Of a DNA stretch of 64,000 bases, positions 36,045-44,914 are shown one piece after another; within the stretch, counting starts at the first letter, position 1; each line of letters opens with the position of its first letter. This DNA is from Microcoleus sp. FACHB-1515 (GTDB lineage Bacteria > Cyanobacteriota > Cyanobacteriia > Elainellales > Elainellaceae), in contig NZ_JACJPO010000008.1 in NCBI RefSeq assembly GCF_014696105.1, forward strand, positions 1 to 64,000. The letters run 5' to 3'. The translations under genes were made by a program, and so were the position numbers. The notes beneath the pieces are model-generated. The model was not told the origin of the DNA. It ran no database searches and was given only the letters and a program-made list of their open reading frames with translations.

Positions 36045-36833
36045 TCAAGATTGCGTGATTGCTTCGGCAAGATAAACGTTTGTCTGATAAACCAGCGTCA
36101 CGATCGAATTTTGATTCCAGCGATCGAACAAATCCCGCAAATCAACGAGTAGCTGTTCGTAAACTGCGCCAGATTTGGGAATGTAGGAAGCGCTGAGGGC
36201 AAGGCCGATCATCGCGTCGAGGCTAAGCGGTTGCTGGTTGGGGAAAGACTGCTTGCGGTAGTCGGTGAAGCGATCGCTCTCAGACAAAGGATCAGCCGAT
36301 TTGCGGCTAGGATGATCAAAAAAGTCAGTTGCCGCCGCTTTGCGAATCACAGCCGTATGCTCTGCCGTGAAGGGATCGGCCTGATCGCGTTCGTTCCACA
36401 TCAGGGCAACTCGCCCGCCCGATCGAAGGATGCGGTGAAATTCTTGTAAAGTGGCGATCGGCTCAAACCAGTGAAATGACTGACAGCACGTAATTAGATC
36501 TACGCAGTTTGCATCGAGTCCGGTTGCTTCTGCCGTGCCCGATCGAAACTCGACTCGCGGATGCGGTTCGGCTGCCGATCGCATTGTTTCATTCGGTTCG
36601 ATCGCCCAAACTGTTGCACCGCGATCGCCCAACAACCGCGAGGAAATTCCGGTTCCCGCCCCGATATCGGCAATCGTTAAAGTCGCGGGATCGCTCAGTC
36701 CATCTAGAGTCCAGTCGATCGCCTCAGTCGGATAAGTCGGACGATAGCGGCTGTAGTCTTCGGCACGGTTGGAAAAGCGATCGCGGGGATTTTGCGTATA
36801 CAGCGGCGGCAAATCAGAATTGGCAGCACTCAT
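36045..36833 (-). CDS. Class I SAM-dependent methyltransferase
   Basis: 262 residues. Motif I IADIGAGTGISSRLL is near residue 53, the acidic residue ending strand 2 lies in VWAIEPNETM, and CCQSFHWFEP plus LRSGGRVALMWNERD are typical of the UbiE/YcgJ-like group that acts on small molecules. It lies 33 bases upstream of chlD on the same strand and could be cotranscribed with it. The substrate is not evident. Confidence 0.85.
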   Translation of the reverse strand: MSAANSDLPPLYTQNPRDRFSNRAEDYSRYRPTYPTEAIDWTLDGLSDPATLTIADIGAGTGISSRLLGDRGATVWAIEPNETMRSAAEPHPRVEFRSGTAEATGLDANCVDLITCCQSFHWFEPIATLQEFHRILRSGGRVALMWNERDQADPFTAEHTAVIRKAAATDFFDHPSRKSADPLSESDRFTDYRKQSFPNQQPLSLDAMIGLALSASYIPKSGAVYEQLLVDLRDLFDRWNQNSIVTLVYQTNVYLAEAITQS

Positions 36834-36914
36834 AAAGCATCAACAACTTTTCGTGGTTCAGTGTAGCGATTTTGAGCAATCGGCAATAATGGCGATCGAA
36901 CTATTTATAAAGCA

Positions 36915-37739
36915 ATGATGTCTCGATCGTTTGTTTCTGGAGTTGCGCCGCCCGAAAAAGTGCAATCAAGCTTGTGGTTTGCGTTTGCGGGCAACAAACT
37001 TTTGGTGCGGCAAGTTGGGGAGCGCTACGAAATTCCCAGCGCGATCGATCTCGCACCGATTCGGACTCAGTACCTCGGACAGTTGGGCGATCGATCGTGC
37101 TTTTCGGCGGAACTGGCGAAAGATGCGATCGCGCCGGAAGGCTTTGCGCTGTTGGGACTACGAGAGCTTTACGGCAGTTTGACTGAGGAGGAGTTTGCGA
37201 TCGCGGGTCGCGCCGTCCAAATTATCGCGTGGGATCGGACGCATCAATTTTGTGGACACTGCGCCACGCCGATGACTCAGCTTCCGGATGAGCGAGCGAA
37301 GCGCTGTCCAAACTGCGGCTTGGTAAACTATCCGCGCCTCTCGCCTGCGATGATTGTGCTGGTGTCGCGCGGTGAAGAAATTTTGCTGGCTCGCGCTCAT
37401 CGATTTCCGACTGGAATGTACAGCCTCCTCGCTGGATTTGTGGAACCGGGAGAATCGCTAGAAGAAACAGTTGTGCGCGAAGTGCGTGAAGAAGTCGGCA
37501 TTGAGGTGAAAAATATTCGTTATTTCGGGTCGCAGCCTTGGCCGTTTCCAAACTCATTAATGATCGGATTTATGGCAGACTATGCGGGCGGTTCGATCGC
37601 TCTTGAAGAAAAAGAAATTGCCGATGCAAAATGGTTTCACAAACACAATTTGCCGCCGATTCCACCCAGAATTAGCATCGCTCGCAAGCTGATTGATGCG
37701 TTTGTGTTTGGGGCGATCGAAAGCGCCCTAAATCCTTAA
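36915..37739 (+). CDS. nudC: NAD(+) diphosphatase / NAD-capped RNA decapping hydrolase
   Basis: 274 residues. N-terminal variable domain, then a zinc ribbon with CGHCATPM and CPNCG (about residues 115-135) and a Nudix domain with GFVEPGESLEE...REVREEVGIE, followed by the NudC specificity motif SQPWPFPNSLMIGF. It hydrolyses NADH/NAD and removes NAD caps from RNA. It starts with ATG 36915 or the next ATG (36918). The stop is followed by a degenerate inverted repeat. Confidence 0.93.
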   Translation: MMSRSFVSGVAPPEKVQSSLWFAFAGNKLLVRQVGERYEIPSAIDLAPIRTQYLGQLGDRSCFSAELAKDAIAPEGFALLGLRELYGSLTEEEFAIAGRAVQIIAWDRTHQFCGHCATPMTQLPDERAKRCPNCGLVNYPRLSPAMIVLVSRGEEILLARAHRFPTGMYSLLAGFVEPGESLEETVVREVREEVGIEVKNIRYFGSQPWPFPNSLMIGFMADYAGGSIALEEKEIADAKWFHKHNLPPIPPRISIARKLIDAFVFGAIESALNP

Positions 37740-37775
37740 AGAAGGCTTTGAGGTCGATCGCCCGTGTGTCATCAA

Positions 37776-37991
37776 CTAGCGCAATCGGCGCGTGTAGGTG
37801 CGCGACACTTCATCTGTTTTGCTGCCGGAAACGGGAACGATCGGCCCCCATTCGCTCGGCGCAGAAAAGCGACACAGATAAAATTCGCGGATGATTTGCT
37901 CGGTTCCGTCTTGCGTTCCGTAAATCACGATTCGCACCATTTCGGCTTTGCGCTTTTTCGGTTTGGATTCGCCTGAATTCGAGTCTGTCAT
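37776..37991 (-). CDS. Small conserved-looking hypothetical protein
   Basis: 71 residues from ATG 37991, with AGGAG eight bases upstream. The N-terminus is hydrophilic and basic (SGESKPKKRKAEM), followed by a compact core (VRIVIYGTQDGTEQIIREFYLCRF) that reads like beta-alpha-beta. It lies 20-30 bases after the terminator-like end of the candidate RNA on the same strand, so that RNA could be its regulated leader. No family is recognised. Confidence 0.65.
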   Translation of the reverse strand: MTDSNSGESKPKKRKAEMVRIVIYGTQDGTEQIIREFYLCRFSAPSEWGPIVPVSGSKTDEVSRTYTRRLR

Positions 37992-38016
37992 TGGGTTTTC
38001 TCCTGGTTGAGTGGAT

Positions 38017-38224
38017 AGGAAAAACCCAAAAACCTAGCCGCCCCGTCTGGTGCTGCAAGCGCAGCAAGAAGTGAGGCGGCTAAGCAGGATGTTAAAATCC
38101 AACATTAGCCTCCGCACTGGCCTCTATCCAGTTTGGGGGTTAGCTGCTCAGGGGCTTTGCCGAGCTTACCTGGGCGGCGTGCTAAGTTTTTAGGTTCAGT
38201 GGCGTCGCCGGAAAGCAACGTTAA
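38017..38224 (-). ncRNA. Candidate structured noncoding RNA with a closing stem
   Basis: On the minus strand, 38182-38194 (RNA CCUAAAAACUUAG) pairs over 13 positions with 38025-38037 (CUAGGUUUUUGGG), and CCGCCC at 38172-38177 pairs with GGGCGG at 38038-38043. Two pairs are G-U only if the minus strand is transcribed, which fixes the strand. Inside are hairpins ACUGG/CCAGU, AUGUU/AACAU and UGCUGC/GCAGCA. The 3' stem is followed by two U5 tracts, and a sigma-70-type promoter precedes it. An open frame over it (38105-38467) lacks a start signal. Candidates are 6S-like, HEARO/omega-type or a leader of the 71-aa gene. Confidence 0.55.
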
Positions 38225-38230
38225 ATAGAG

Positions 38231-38259
38231 AAGGTAGAGGATTCGCGAGGCTTTGTCAA
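38231..38259 (-). promoter_or_regulatory. Sigma-70-type promoter of the candidate RNA
   Basis: Minus strand: TTGACA (38254-38259), 17-bp spacer, TACCTT (38231-38236). The predicted transcription start is near 38224, just before the first strand of the closing stem. Confidence 0.5.
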
Positions 38260-38440
38260 GCGATCGAGTTTGGGCTGAGCGGAAGTTGTCAAGGGAAATG
38301 ATCAGGAAATTGAATTGCTGGGACGATGAGGAGTGTATAAAGCTTCGGTAATCTTCCTGATGAATTGTTGATAAATCGAAGAAATAATCGATGTGAATTG
38401 CACACAATAGCATCAGGTATCGCTGAAGCCGCTTCCTCTC

Positions 38441-39778
38441 ATGAGCATGACAACCACACGCCTTCAATCTGCCCTACAAAGTCTTCCTGAAAACGCACCG
38501 GAAGCAGTTGTTGATTCAAATTTTTCAACTCAGCTACTCGAAGCTTTAGGTTTTCAATCACAAGAAATTCATCCTCAATTTCCAACAGGTGATGGAGCCG
38601 CTGACAAAGCTGCTCGAAAGACAGTTGGAGATGACATTTTTCTTTATACAAAATCAAATTCTTATCTTTTAGTGGAGCTAAAAGGCAGAGATATCAATTT
38701 ATCCAGTGAATCTGCTTATTACCAAAAAACTGTTAATCAGTTGAAGCGATACTTGCTTGCACCAAATTGTAAAACAGCACAGTGGGGCATCATCACAAAC
38801 TCATGTCATATTCAACTGTTTCGGAAGCATGGAAAGGTAGTTTTTCCAGCAACACAGTGTCTTGCTCTCAATGATGAGAACATTGATGAGATTGTTGCTT
38901 CGATTCGCAAAAAAATTGAAAATCCAGCTAAAGCGCTGACGATCGCCGTCTACAACAACAAAGGAGGAGTCGGGAAAACAACTACAACTGTCAACCTTGC
39001 AGCTATTCTGGCATTTTTGGGTAAGAAAGTTTTGGCGATCGACTTTGACCCCAACCAGCAAGATTTGACGAGTTCTCTGGGTCTTTCTTTAAGCGAAGAT
39101 CAAGTCTTTAAGGCTCTTACTGAAAAAGATATAGAGTTTCAAAGCACTGCACAGACCTTTTCTTTTCCAGTCAGACGAGCGAACACTGAATTGAAGTTTG
39201 ACATCATTCCTGCTGATCAAATGCTGGCTAGTAAATCAGAAGAATTTTTGGAGTCTTATTTCAAACCCAATACGCTTTATCGCAACTTAGCCCCCGCAAG
39301 GCAAGAGTATGATTACATTTTGATTGATGCGCCTCCAAATTGGCGACTGTTCAGCAAACAGGCTGTCTACGCTGCCGATGTTGTTTTCATTCCCACAAAG
39401 CATAACAACCTTTTCTCACTGGAAAATGCAGCGACAGCAATGAAGAAATTTATTCCTGAAATGCAAGCAGAAAAAGGTGATGGTAGTCCAGTTCCATTGC
39501 CAATCTTCTTTAATGGAGAAAAAATCACTGCGCCTCAGCTAGCAGTTGCCCAGCAAGAAATCACCAACATTCTCAAAACTGCTAAGAAGGAAGGATGTGA
39601 CTTGTTACCTTACTTCTATCCGAAGTACACCACTTCCCGAAAAGATTTACACATTCATCAACTACCGAGCTACGCGAACATTGCAAGTTCAGCTTTTTCT
39701 CGTGTTCCTGCGGTTTATCGAGACAGAGCAGCCCATGATTACTACAAAGACTTAGCAAAGGAGTACTTTTTACAATGA
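38441..39778 (+). CDS. Restriction-nuclease-like domain fused to a ParA ATPase
   Basis: 445 residues. Residues about 1-155 resemble the N-terminal domain of type I restriction HsdR subunits. Asp51 in TGDGAADKA and Glu79-Leu-Lys81 in LLVELKGRD make a PD-(D/E)xK-like set, and QLKRYLLAPNCKTAQWGIITN follows the usual helix-strand pattern. Residues about 165-445 are a ParA/Soj ATPase: deviant Walker A KGGVGKT (174-180), DFDPNQQD (201-208) and ILIDAPPNW. ATGA overlap couples it to the next gene. The locus is AT-richer than its neighbours, suggesting transfer. Role could be DNA partition, or recognition and restriction of invading DNA; neither is proved. Confidence 0.85.
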   Translation: MSMTTTRLQSALQSLPENAPEAVVDSNFSTQLLEALGFQSQEIHPQFPTGDGAADKAARKTVGDDIFLYTKSNSYLLVELKGRDINLSSESAYYQKTVNQLKRYLLAPNCKTAQWGIITNSCHIQLFRKHGKVVFPATQCLALNDENIDEIVASIRKKIENPAKALTIAVYNNKGGVGKTTTTVNLAAILAFLGKKVLAIDFDPNQQDLTSSLGLSLSEDQVFKALTEKDIEFQSTAQTFSFPVRRANTELKFDIIPADQMLASKSEEFLESYFKPNTLYRNLAPARQEYDYILIDAPPNWRLFSKQAVYAADVVFIPTKHNNLFSLENAATAMKKFIPEMQAEKGDGSPVPLPIFFNGEKITAPQLAVAQQEITNILKTAKKEGCDLLPYFYPKYTTSRKDLHIHQLPSYANIASSAFSRVPAVYRDRAAHDYYKDLAKEYFLQ

Positions 39779-40467
39779 GTAGCCTCAGCAGCATTGGAAA
39801 ATTGATGCATTTGTATCTGGATGAAATTGAACCAGGTGAAGAAACGGATGCGCCGGAATTTTTGATTCAAGCTTCTGCACATTTGCTGAATCAAAAAGGT
39901 GGACGCAATTGGATTCCCGTCATCGTTAAGGAAACAGGTGAAGATCAATATGAGGTGATTGGAAATTCATTCATCTATGCGATCGCAGAAGAAGCTGGAC
40001 TCGATCGAGTTTGGTGCATTGTTGCAGATGATAGCGAAGACACCGCTGAAATTACGAAAGTTTTGGCTGGCGAACAAACCCCAAAAATCAATCTTTCAAA
40101 AGCATCGCGAGATGAAATCATGGCCGCGCTGCAATTCTTGATCGAGCAGCCCGGAAGCCCTTTGAAATCAGTAAGATTGGCGGTCGCAACCAGCAGAATT
40201 GACGAAGCACCCCGCCAATACTGGAAAAACTTGGAGCCAATTACGACCCTGAAATGCGGCATTACAAAAGGCAAAAAACTCGATGCTCTAAAGCAAGTGT
40301 TTTACCTCACTCCTCAGCCGATGTCAGAGACAATTACTGACACCGCTATTCTCAAAACGCTATCAACAACCGATTTGAAAAACATGGCGAAGCAGCGAGG
40401 AATCTCTGGCATCAGCAAGATGAAGAAAAATGATTTTGTTGAAGCACTCAGCAAGCCTTCAAAGTAA
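39775..40467 (+). CDS. ParB-like protein with a Rho_N/SAP-type C-terminal domain
   Basis: 230 residues, ATG inside the ATGA overlap with the ParA-fusion gene. The N-terminal ~95 residues have the ParB/Srx-like look (FLIQASAHLLNQKGGRNW, then PVIVKETGEDQYEVIGNSFIY and AGLDRVWCIVAD), without the classic ParB GxRR arginine patch. The last ~35 residues (LKTLSTTDLKNMAKQRGI, SKMKKNDFVEAL) match a Rho_N or SAP-like nucleic-acid binding helix pair. It is the partner of the ParA fusion and probably targets it to DNA; no parS-like palindrome is obvious in the locus. Convergent with crtH. Confidence 0.75.
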   Translation: MSSLSSIGKLMHLYLDEIEPGEETDAPEFLIQASAHLLNQKGGRNWIPVIVKETGEDQYEVIGNSFIYAIAEEAGLDRVWCIVADDSEDTAEITKVLAGEQTPKINLSKASRDEIMAALQFLIEQPGSPLKSVRLAVATSRIDEAPRQYWKNLEPITTLKCGITKGKKLDALKQVFYLTPQPMSETITDTAILKTLSTTDLKNMAKQRGISGISKMKKNDFVEALSKPSK

Positions 40468-40493
40468 ATCAACTATCCGAAAAAGACGCAGTA

Positions 40494-42059
40494 TTACAAT
40501 CGCAAATCGATCGCAATCCGATGAGCGCAGGCAAAGCCGGAAAAGGCAACGGCGTTTAAGCCTTGACCGGGAAAGGTGCTGTCACCAACGCAGTAGAGTC
40601 CCGGTACGACTGTGCGGTTGAACGGCATTCCCAGCAGGCCGAGCAGCTTGCGGGACGGAATCGGGCCGTATGTGCCGTCATCGCGACCGAGGAAGCGGCG
40701 ATGGGTGCGCGGCGTGCCAACTTCCTGATAGTCGATCGCGGCTTCCAGATTGGGAAACAGGGCAGAGAGGCGATCGATCATCTGCGCGGCGACGGCTTCT
40801 TTTTTCTGCTGATAAGCTGTGGGCGAAAGGTTTTGCCAGTCTTCGATCCAGCTTGGCGTGAAGGTGTGGATGATGTGGTGTCCCGCAGGTGCAAGATCCG
40901 GGTCGAGCAGGGTAGGAATTGAAACAAAAATTGTGCCTTCGGCGGCTTCCATGCGGCTCCAGTCTTCCAGCAAAATGTGGTGACATTCGGTTCCCGCAGG
41001 CAGCACGTTTGCTTTGACGCCCAAGTGCAGACTGACGAAGCTGGGCGATTTTTGATAGCGCTGCTGCCAGCTTTGTTCGCGACGGGGCAGATCGGCAGCG
41101 GGCAACAGTTTCTCGAAGGTATCCCAGCGCGTGGCGTTGGAGACGATGCGTTTGGCGCGGTAGGTTTCGCCGCTCGCCAGCTTCACGCCCACCGCTTGAT
41201 TGCCCTCTCGCAAAATTTCCGTGACGCGCGATCGATACTGGATGTGGCTTCCAGCCTTTTCCAAGCCTTCCACCAGCTTTTGTGAAATCTGGCCGACGCC
41301 GCCTTTGGGATAGTTGATGCCACCATAGTGTCGATCGCTAAACACCATTCCCGCATTGATCATCGGGGTGCGATCGGCAGGCACAACCGACCAGATGTAG
41401 CACTCCATGTCGATGAACTTGAGCAGTGTCGGGTCTTGGATGTAGCGGCGGGCAAAATCTCCGACGTTTTGCGGCAGATATTTGACCAAGCCCAAACAGG
41501 AAAACGGACGCTGAAAGAATACGCGCGTCAGATAGCGCGGTTCTTCCAGTGAGAGCAGTTCCATCGAGTTGAGGCAGTTGAAGACTTGCCAGCATTCATC
41601 GTAGAACTTGCGGATGCCTTCGCGCTCGTGCGGAAAGCGATCGCCCAATTCTTGCAAAAATTTCTCATAGTCGCGATCGACTTTCACGTCCAGTCCATCG
41701 GGCAGATGATAGTGAACCTGCGTGGCATCGGGGATCGTCTCGATTTTGGCGTCAACGGCGGCAAGAGCGCGAGTCAAAAGGTTGGTCGTGCCGCGATCGC
41801 CAAAGCCAAAAATCATCGACGCGCCCACGTCAAACCGATAGCCTTCGCGCTCAAAATAGCCCGCACTGCCACCGGGAATGATGTAGCGCTCCAGCACCAA
41901 AACTCGTGCGCCCTTAGCTGAAAGCTGCGTTGCCGTCACCAAACCGCCCATGCCTGCGCCGATGACAATCACGTCAAACTCAGACCCGCTGGGAAAGCGC
42001 GGCTCGATCGTGGCGTCCCGGAACGGTATCGCATCTGGGGTAGGCAAAACGGCAGACAT
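40494..42059 (-). CDS. crtH: Carotenoid isomerase (prolycopene isomerase)
   Basis: 521 residues from ATG 42059. The N-terminal FAD-binding motif [17 protein letters not shown] is near residue 30, followed by [15 protein letters not shown] and the C-terminal FAD motif [17 protein letters not shown]. This is the CrtISO family, which turns tetra-cis prolycopene into all-trans lycopene, in a CrtI-like fold. The N-terminus carries [13 protein letters not shown] from an inserted 27-bp repeat copy (42005-42031), before the FAD domain. Confidence 0.95.
   Translation of the reverse strand: MSAVLPTPDAIPFRDATIEPRFPSGSEFDVIVIGAGMGGLVTATQLSAKGARVLVLERYIIPGGSAGYFEREGYRFDVGASMIFGFGDRGTTNLLTRALAAVDAKIETIPDATQVHYHLPDGLDVKVDRDYEKFLQELGDRFPHEREGIRKFYDECWQVFNCLNSMELLSLEEPRYLTRVFFQRPFSCLGLVKYLPQNVGDFARRYIQDPTLLKFIDMECYIWSVVPADRTPMINAGMVFSDRHYGGINYPKGGVGQISQKLVEGLEKAGSHIQYRSRVTEILREGNQAVGVKLASGETYRAKRIVSNATRWDTFEKLLPAADLPRREQSWQQRYQKSPSFVSLHLGVKANVLPAGTECHHILLEDWSRMEAAEGTIFVSIPTLLDPDLAPAGHHIIHTFTPSWIEDWQNLSPTAYQQKKEAVAAQMIDRLSALFPNLEAAIDYQEVGTPRTHRRFLGRDDGTYGPIPSRKLLGLLGMPFNRTVVPGLYCVGDSTFPGQGLNAVAFSGFACAHRIAIDLRL
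42005..42031. repeat. Dispersed repeat, copy D (27 bp, 3-bp deletion)
   Basis: Begins CGATCGTGGCG and ends TCCCGGAACGGTATCG; relative to copy A it lacks three bases in the middle, so the frame of crtH is kept. It lies in the N-terminal extension of the protein. Confidence 0.75.
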
Positions 42060-42130
42060 TACCAAGGCAAAAGAAACTTCATCTTTCAATCTATCAGGCT
42101 GTCTAGCCGCCTGTGCATTCCCTCAAAGCA

Positions 42131-42162
42131 AAAAAAAGCGGGATTAGTCCACGACCAATCCC
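42131..42162 (-). terminator. Terminator of the PP2C-GNAT operon
   Basis: On the minus strand GGGATTGGTC / GACTAATCCC (one G-U pair) is followed by GC and a run of nine T. It lies downstream of the GNAT gene and upstream of crtH on the same strand. Confidence 0.75.
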
Positions 42163-42270
42163 ACCTGCCGATCCTTTGAGAGGAGAACACTGAAATTAAT
42201 TTAGTCTTATTGAGAGTAATTGTCAATATTTGACGAAAAATAATTCTGAGAACGAGCAGGTCGATCAGAA

Positions 42271-42768
42271 TCACAGTCCGTCAAAGGCAGCGGGATAAGC
42301 GATCGCCCCCCATTCTCCTTTGTACGCAGGCAATCGCTTGATCCGAAAGGCAGGCGACGGCACAGAAAACGGAGCCGTGATTCCGAACGTTGCCGCTTCT
42401 GCAAATCCACAGCGGGCGTAGAAATCAGCGTGTCCCAGCACGACGATCAGCGGATAGTCGGTGGCAGTGGTTTGTTCGCTGGCCGCTGCGACCAATGCCG
42501 TCCCGATGCCCTGCCGCTGACAGTCAGGATGCACGGCGATCGGCGCGAGTGCCCAAACCGATCGCACCGATTCCCCGATTAAATCGACTTCGCTCAGCAG
42601 AACGTGACCGACGATCTGGTTGTTTTGTTCAGCGACAAGGCTCAGCCAAGCGCGATCGCTGTGGCGGATGCGATCGATCAGGTCGGCTTCGGCAGATCGA
42701 CCAAAGGCGGCAGTGACAAGGGTGGCGATGGCGGAGCGATCGGATGGCTGTTCCAGGCGAATTCGCAT
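42271..42768 (-). CDS. GNAT-family N-acetyltransferase
   Basis: 165 residues. The acetyl-CoA binding motif is IAVHPDCQRQGIGTALV (Q/RxxGxG/A at QRQGIG), and VVLGHADFYARCGFAEA is the usual motif-B region. It resembles small YhbS-like GNATs (single domain, HPDCQRQGIG and FYARCGF). The substrate is unknown. It starts three bases after the end of the PP2C gene on the same strand, so they form an operon ending at the terminator 42131-42162. Confidence 0.88.
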   Translation of the reverse strand: MRIRLEQPSDRSAIATLVTAAFGRSAEADLIDRIRHSDRAWLSLVAEQNNQIVGHVLLSEVDLIGESVRSVWALAPIAVHPDCQRQGIGTALVAAASEQTTATDYPLIVVLGHADFYARCGFAEAATFGITAPFSVPSPAFRIKRLPAYKGEWGAIAYPAAFDGL

Positions 42769-42771
42769 TCA

Positions 42772-44637
42772 TTACGGCTTGAGCGCGTCCAAATTCGGGC
42801 GGACTCTGGCGCGAATCAGAATGGCGGTGATGTTGTCGTGGCCGTTGTACTGATTGGCAAGATCGATTAGCTGATTGGCTCCTTGGTCGAGTGAATTTTG
42901 GAAATTCAGCAGCGGTTCAAGATGAGTGCGCCAGTGATTTTCGATCAGGTTGTTGTCCGTCAGTCCGTCCGAGCAGAGCAGCAGCAGCAAATCTTCATTG
43001 AGTTCCATGAACTGCACATCGGGGCTGATGAAATTTTCGTCGCGGGGGCCAAGCGCCTGCGTTAGCTGATAGGCATCCGGGCGGGCATAGGCAATTCCCG
43101 GTTCCACACCGCGCTGAATTTCGCGCTGGCCGACTTCGTGATCGATCGTGATTTGTTCGAGGCCGCGCCGCCGACTGAAGCGGTAGAGGCGGCTGTCTCC
43201 GACATGGGCGATCGCCGCTTCGGTACTGTGAATCAGCACCAGCACCAAGGTTGTGCCCATGCGACCGCTGCCGGACTGGTTGTTTTGCTGATTAAGGTCA
43301 TAGATCGCTTGATTGGCGAGCTGGATCGCCTCGCGAATTTGGGCTTCTTTGGGAAGCTGGTCTTGCCAGTGCGTCTCGAAATATTGGCGAATCGTGTCGG
43401 TTGCCAAAGCGCTTGCGACTTCTCCGGCAGCGTGGCCGCCCATTCCGTCGCACAAAATGTAGAGTCCTTTGGCCTGAAGCGATCGCCCGCTCGGACTTTC
43501 CAGCTTTTTCACTTCCGAGTGAACAGCAAAGTAATCTTCGTTGCGCTCGCGCTGGCGGCCAATGTCGGTGCGCCCGGCGTCTTCCAGATTGAGCAGCTTC
43601 ATCGGCAAAACAACAGTCGGCGCGTCGTCACCTTCATTGCTGACTTCTTCGATCGCGTTGCCCATTTCTAGCCGCATTGAACTGGACGCGATCGGCTCAG
43701 GCGCGGCGGCAAAATCGGTTTCCGGCAAATCCGGCAGGATAATCGGATCGGCAGTCGGCTGAAACTGATCGGCGATCGCTTCAAGCTGCTGGTGAATCGC
43801 ATCGATTCCGCTCAGTTCCCCAACCGCAACTTCCTGGCAAAGCTGCGCGATTGAGCCGATCTGCGTCCGCTGTGACTGGGCGAATAGCTGCTGCCAGAGC
43901 GTGCCGAGATCGCGCAGGTCGAGCGATCGATCGGTTCCATCCGCATGAAGCCGCTGCAAAGATAAAAGCTGGTCTTCGTCCACGCGCAAATTATCCAGCT
44001 TCAGCAAACTGTGGGCATAGCCGATCGGCTGCAAAATGCCCCAAAGTTCGACCATTTCGTGCATCCAGTGCAGCATTTGCAGCGGCAGCACTTCGTCACT
44101 GCTCCACATTTCCGTCAAGGGCGGCAGTTGCGATCGATCCTGCAAAATTACCACTGTGAATTCGGCCTGCTCGATCGCATCGTGAATTTGCGGCAGCGCG
44201 GGCGATTGCGATCGCACTTCCACGTAAGGCTGAGCAACAGCAGGAATCGCTTGGGTGGCAACGGCGGCCAACTGCGGCTCAGCTTCAAGCGGCTCGGCTT
44301 CGAGCAGTTCAATCAGCGACGCTTGAAACGGTTGGCAATCCCGCACCGTCATTTCAATTTCACTCGTCAACGGTGTGGGCAGCGGTGCTTGCAGACGATA
44401 GCGCTGTTGCTCATCTAGAAAATTGGGCGAGGCAGCAGGCCAATCGGCGAGCTTGGGCGTCAAAATTGCTCGCCACTCGATCGCCGTTTCTGCGCCGCAC
44501 TTGTGACACTGCTCCGCCACAAATTCAACAGCGGCTCCGCACGCTTGACAGGTAATCTCGGTCAAAGAAGTGCCGCAGCGCTGACAGAATTTGTGGTCGT
44601 CTGGGTTGCTGAACTGACAGTGAGGACAAACAAGCAT
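42772..44637 (-). CDS. Zinc-ribbon, pseudokinase-like and PP2C phosphatase protein
   Basis: 621 residues. Residues 4-50 hold a zinc-ribbon series: CPHC, CQRC, CQAC and CHKC. Residues about 130-300 look like a degenerate Ser/Thr kinase: the catalytic loop position reads YAHSLLKLDNLRVDED, with LLKL in place of the HRDLKP, and there is no DFG, so I expect a pseudokinase. The C-terminal PP2C domain (about 355-615) has all metal motifs: RNEDYF, CDGMGGH, GDSRLYRF, CSDGLTD and GHDNIT. It should be an active Mn/Mg-dependent protein phosphatase, with the N-terminal part tuning or localising it. The gene heads an operon with the GNAT gene. Confidence 0.87.
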   Translation of the reverse strand: MLVCPHCQFSNPDDHKFCQRCGTSLTEITCQACGAAVEFVAEQCHKCGAETAIEWRAILTPKLADWPAASPNFLDEQQRYRLQAPLPTPLTSEIEMTVRDCQPFQASLIELLEAEPLEAEPQLAAVATQAIPAVAQPYVEVRSQSPALPQIHDAIEQAEFTVVILQDRSQLPPLTEMWSSDEVLPLQMLHWMHEMVELWGILQPIGYAHSLLKLDNLRVDEDQLLSLQRLHADGTDRSLDLRDLGTLWQQLFAQSQRTQIGSIAQLCQEVAVGELSGIDAIHQQLEAIADQFQPTADPIILPDLPETDFAAAPEPIASSSMRLEMGNAIEEVSNEGDDAPTVVLPMKLLNLEDAGRTDIGRQRERNEDYFAVHSEVKKLESPSGRSLQAKGLYILCDGMGGHAAGEVASALATDTIRQYFETHWQDQLPKEAQIREAIQLANQAIYDLNQQNNQSGSGRMGTTLVLVLIHSTEAAIAHVGDSRLYRFSRRRGLEQITIDHEVGQREIQRGVEPGIAYARPDAYQLTQALGPRDENFISPDVQFMELNEDLLLLLCSDGLTDNNLIENHWRTHLEPLLNFQNSLDQGANQLIDLANQYNGHDNITAILIRARVRPNLDALKP

Positions 44638-44914
44638 GTTGAAGTTCTTCTTTCGTTAAACAGGCTGGAGACGGATCAAAACAAGCTGTCCCGCACCGCG
44701 TAACGCTCGTGTAAAAGTGCGATGTACACAAGTTATCATCATAGGCTTGAAACGGGATGTACAATGAAGCGCACTCTAGCACCATGAAGTTACCGTAAAG
44801 CACTTTTAACGATCGAGCGATCGCTCAGGCAGCGGTTGAACTCTCCCCACTTGTCTTCTACAGAAAGCGTGGCATAATGATCCGGCCAATGTCAGCCCAC
44901 TTGTCAGCATCCTC

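Noticed and set aside
37727-37760. Possible further copy of the CCCCTAAATCCCCC repeat at the end of nudC
   Set aside because: Only CGCCCTAAATCC and GGCTTTGAGG remain; too degenerate to call.
38105-38467. 120-aa open frame on the minus strand
   Set aside because: It coincides with the structured RNA candidate, overlaps the ParA gene start and has no ribosome binding site.
44712-44808. TAAAAGTGC / GCACTTTTA inverted repeat with two TGTACA boxes upstream of the PP2C gene
   Set aside because: Arms are short and 79 bases apart; I cannot link them to a regulator.
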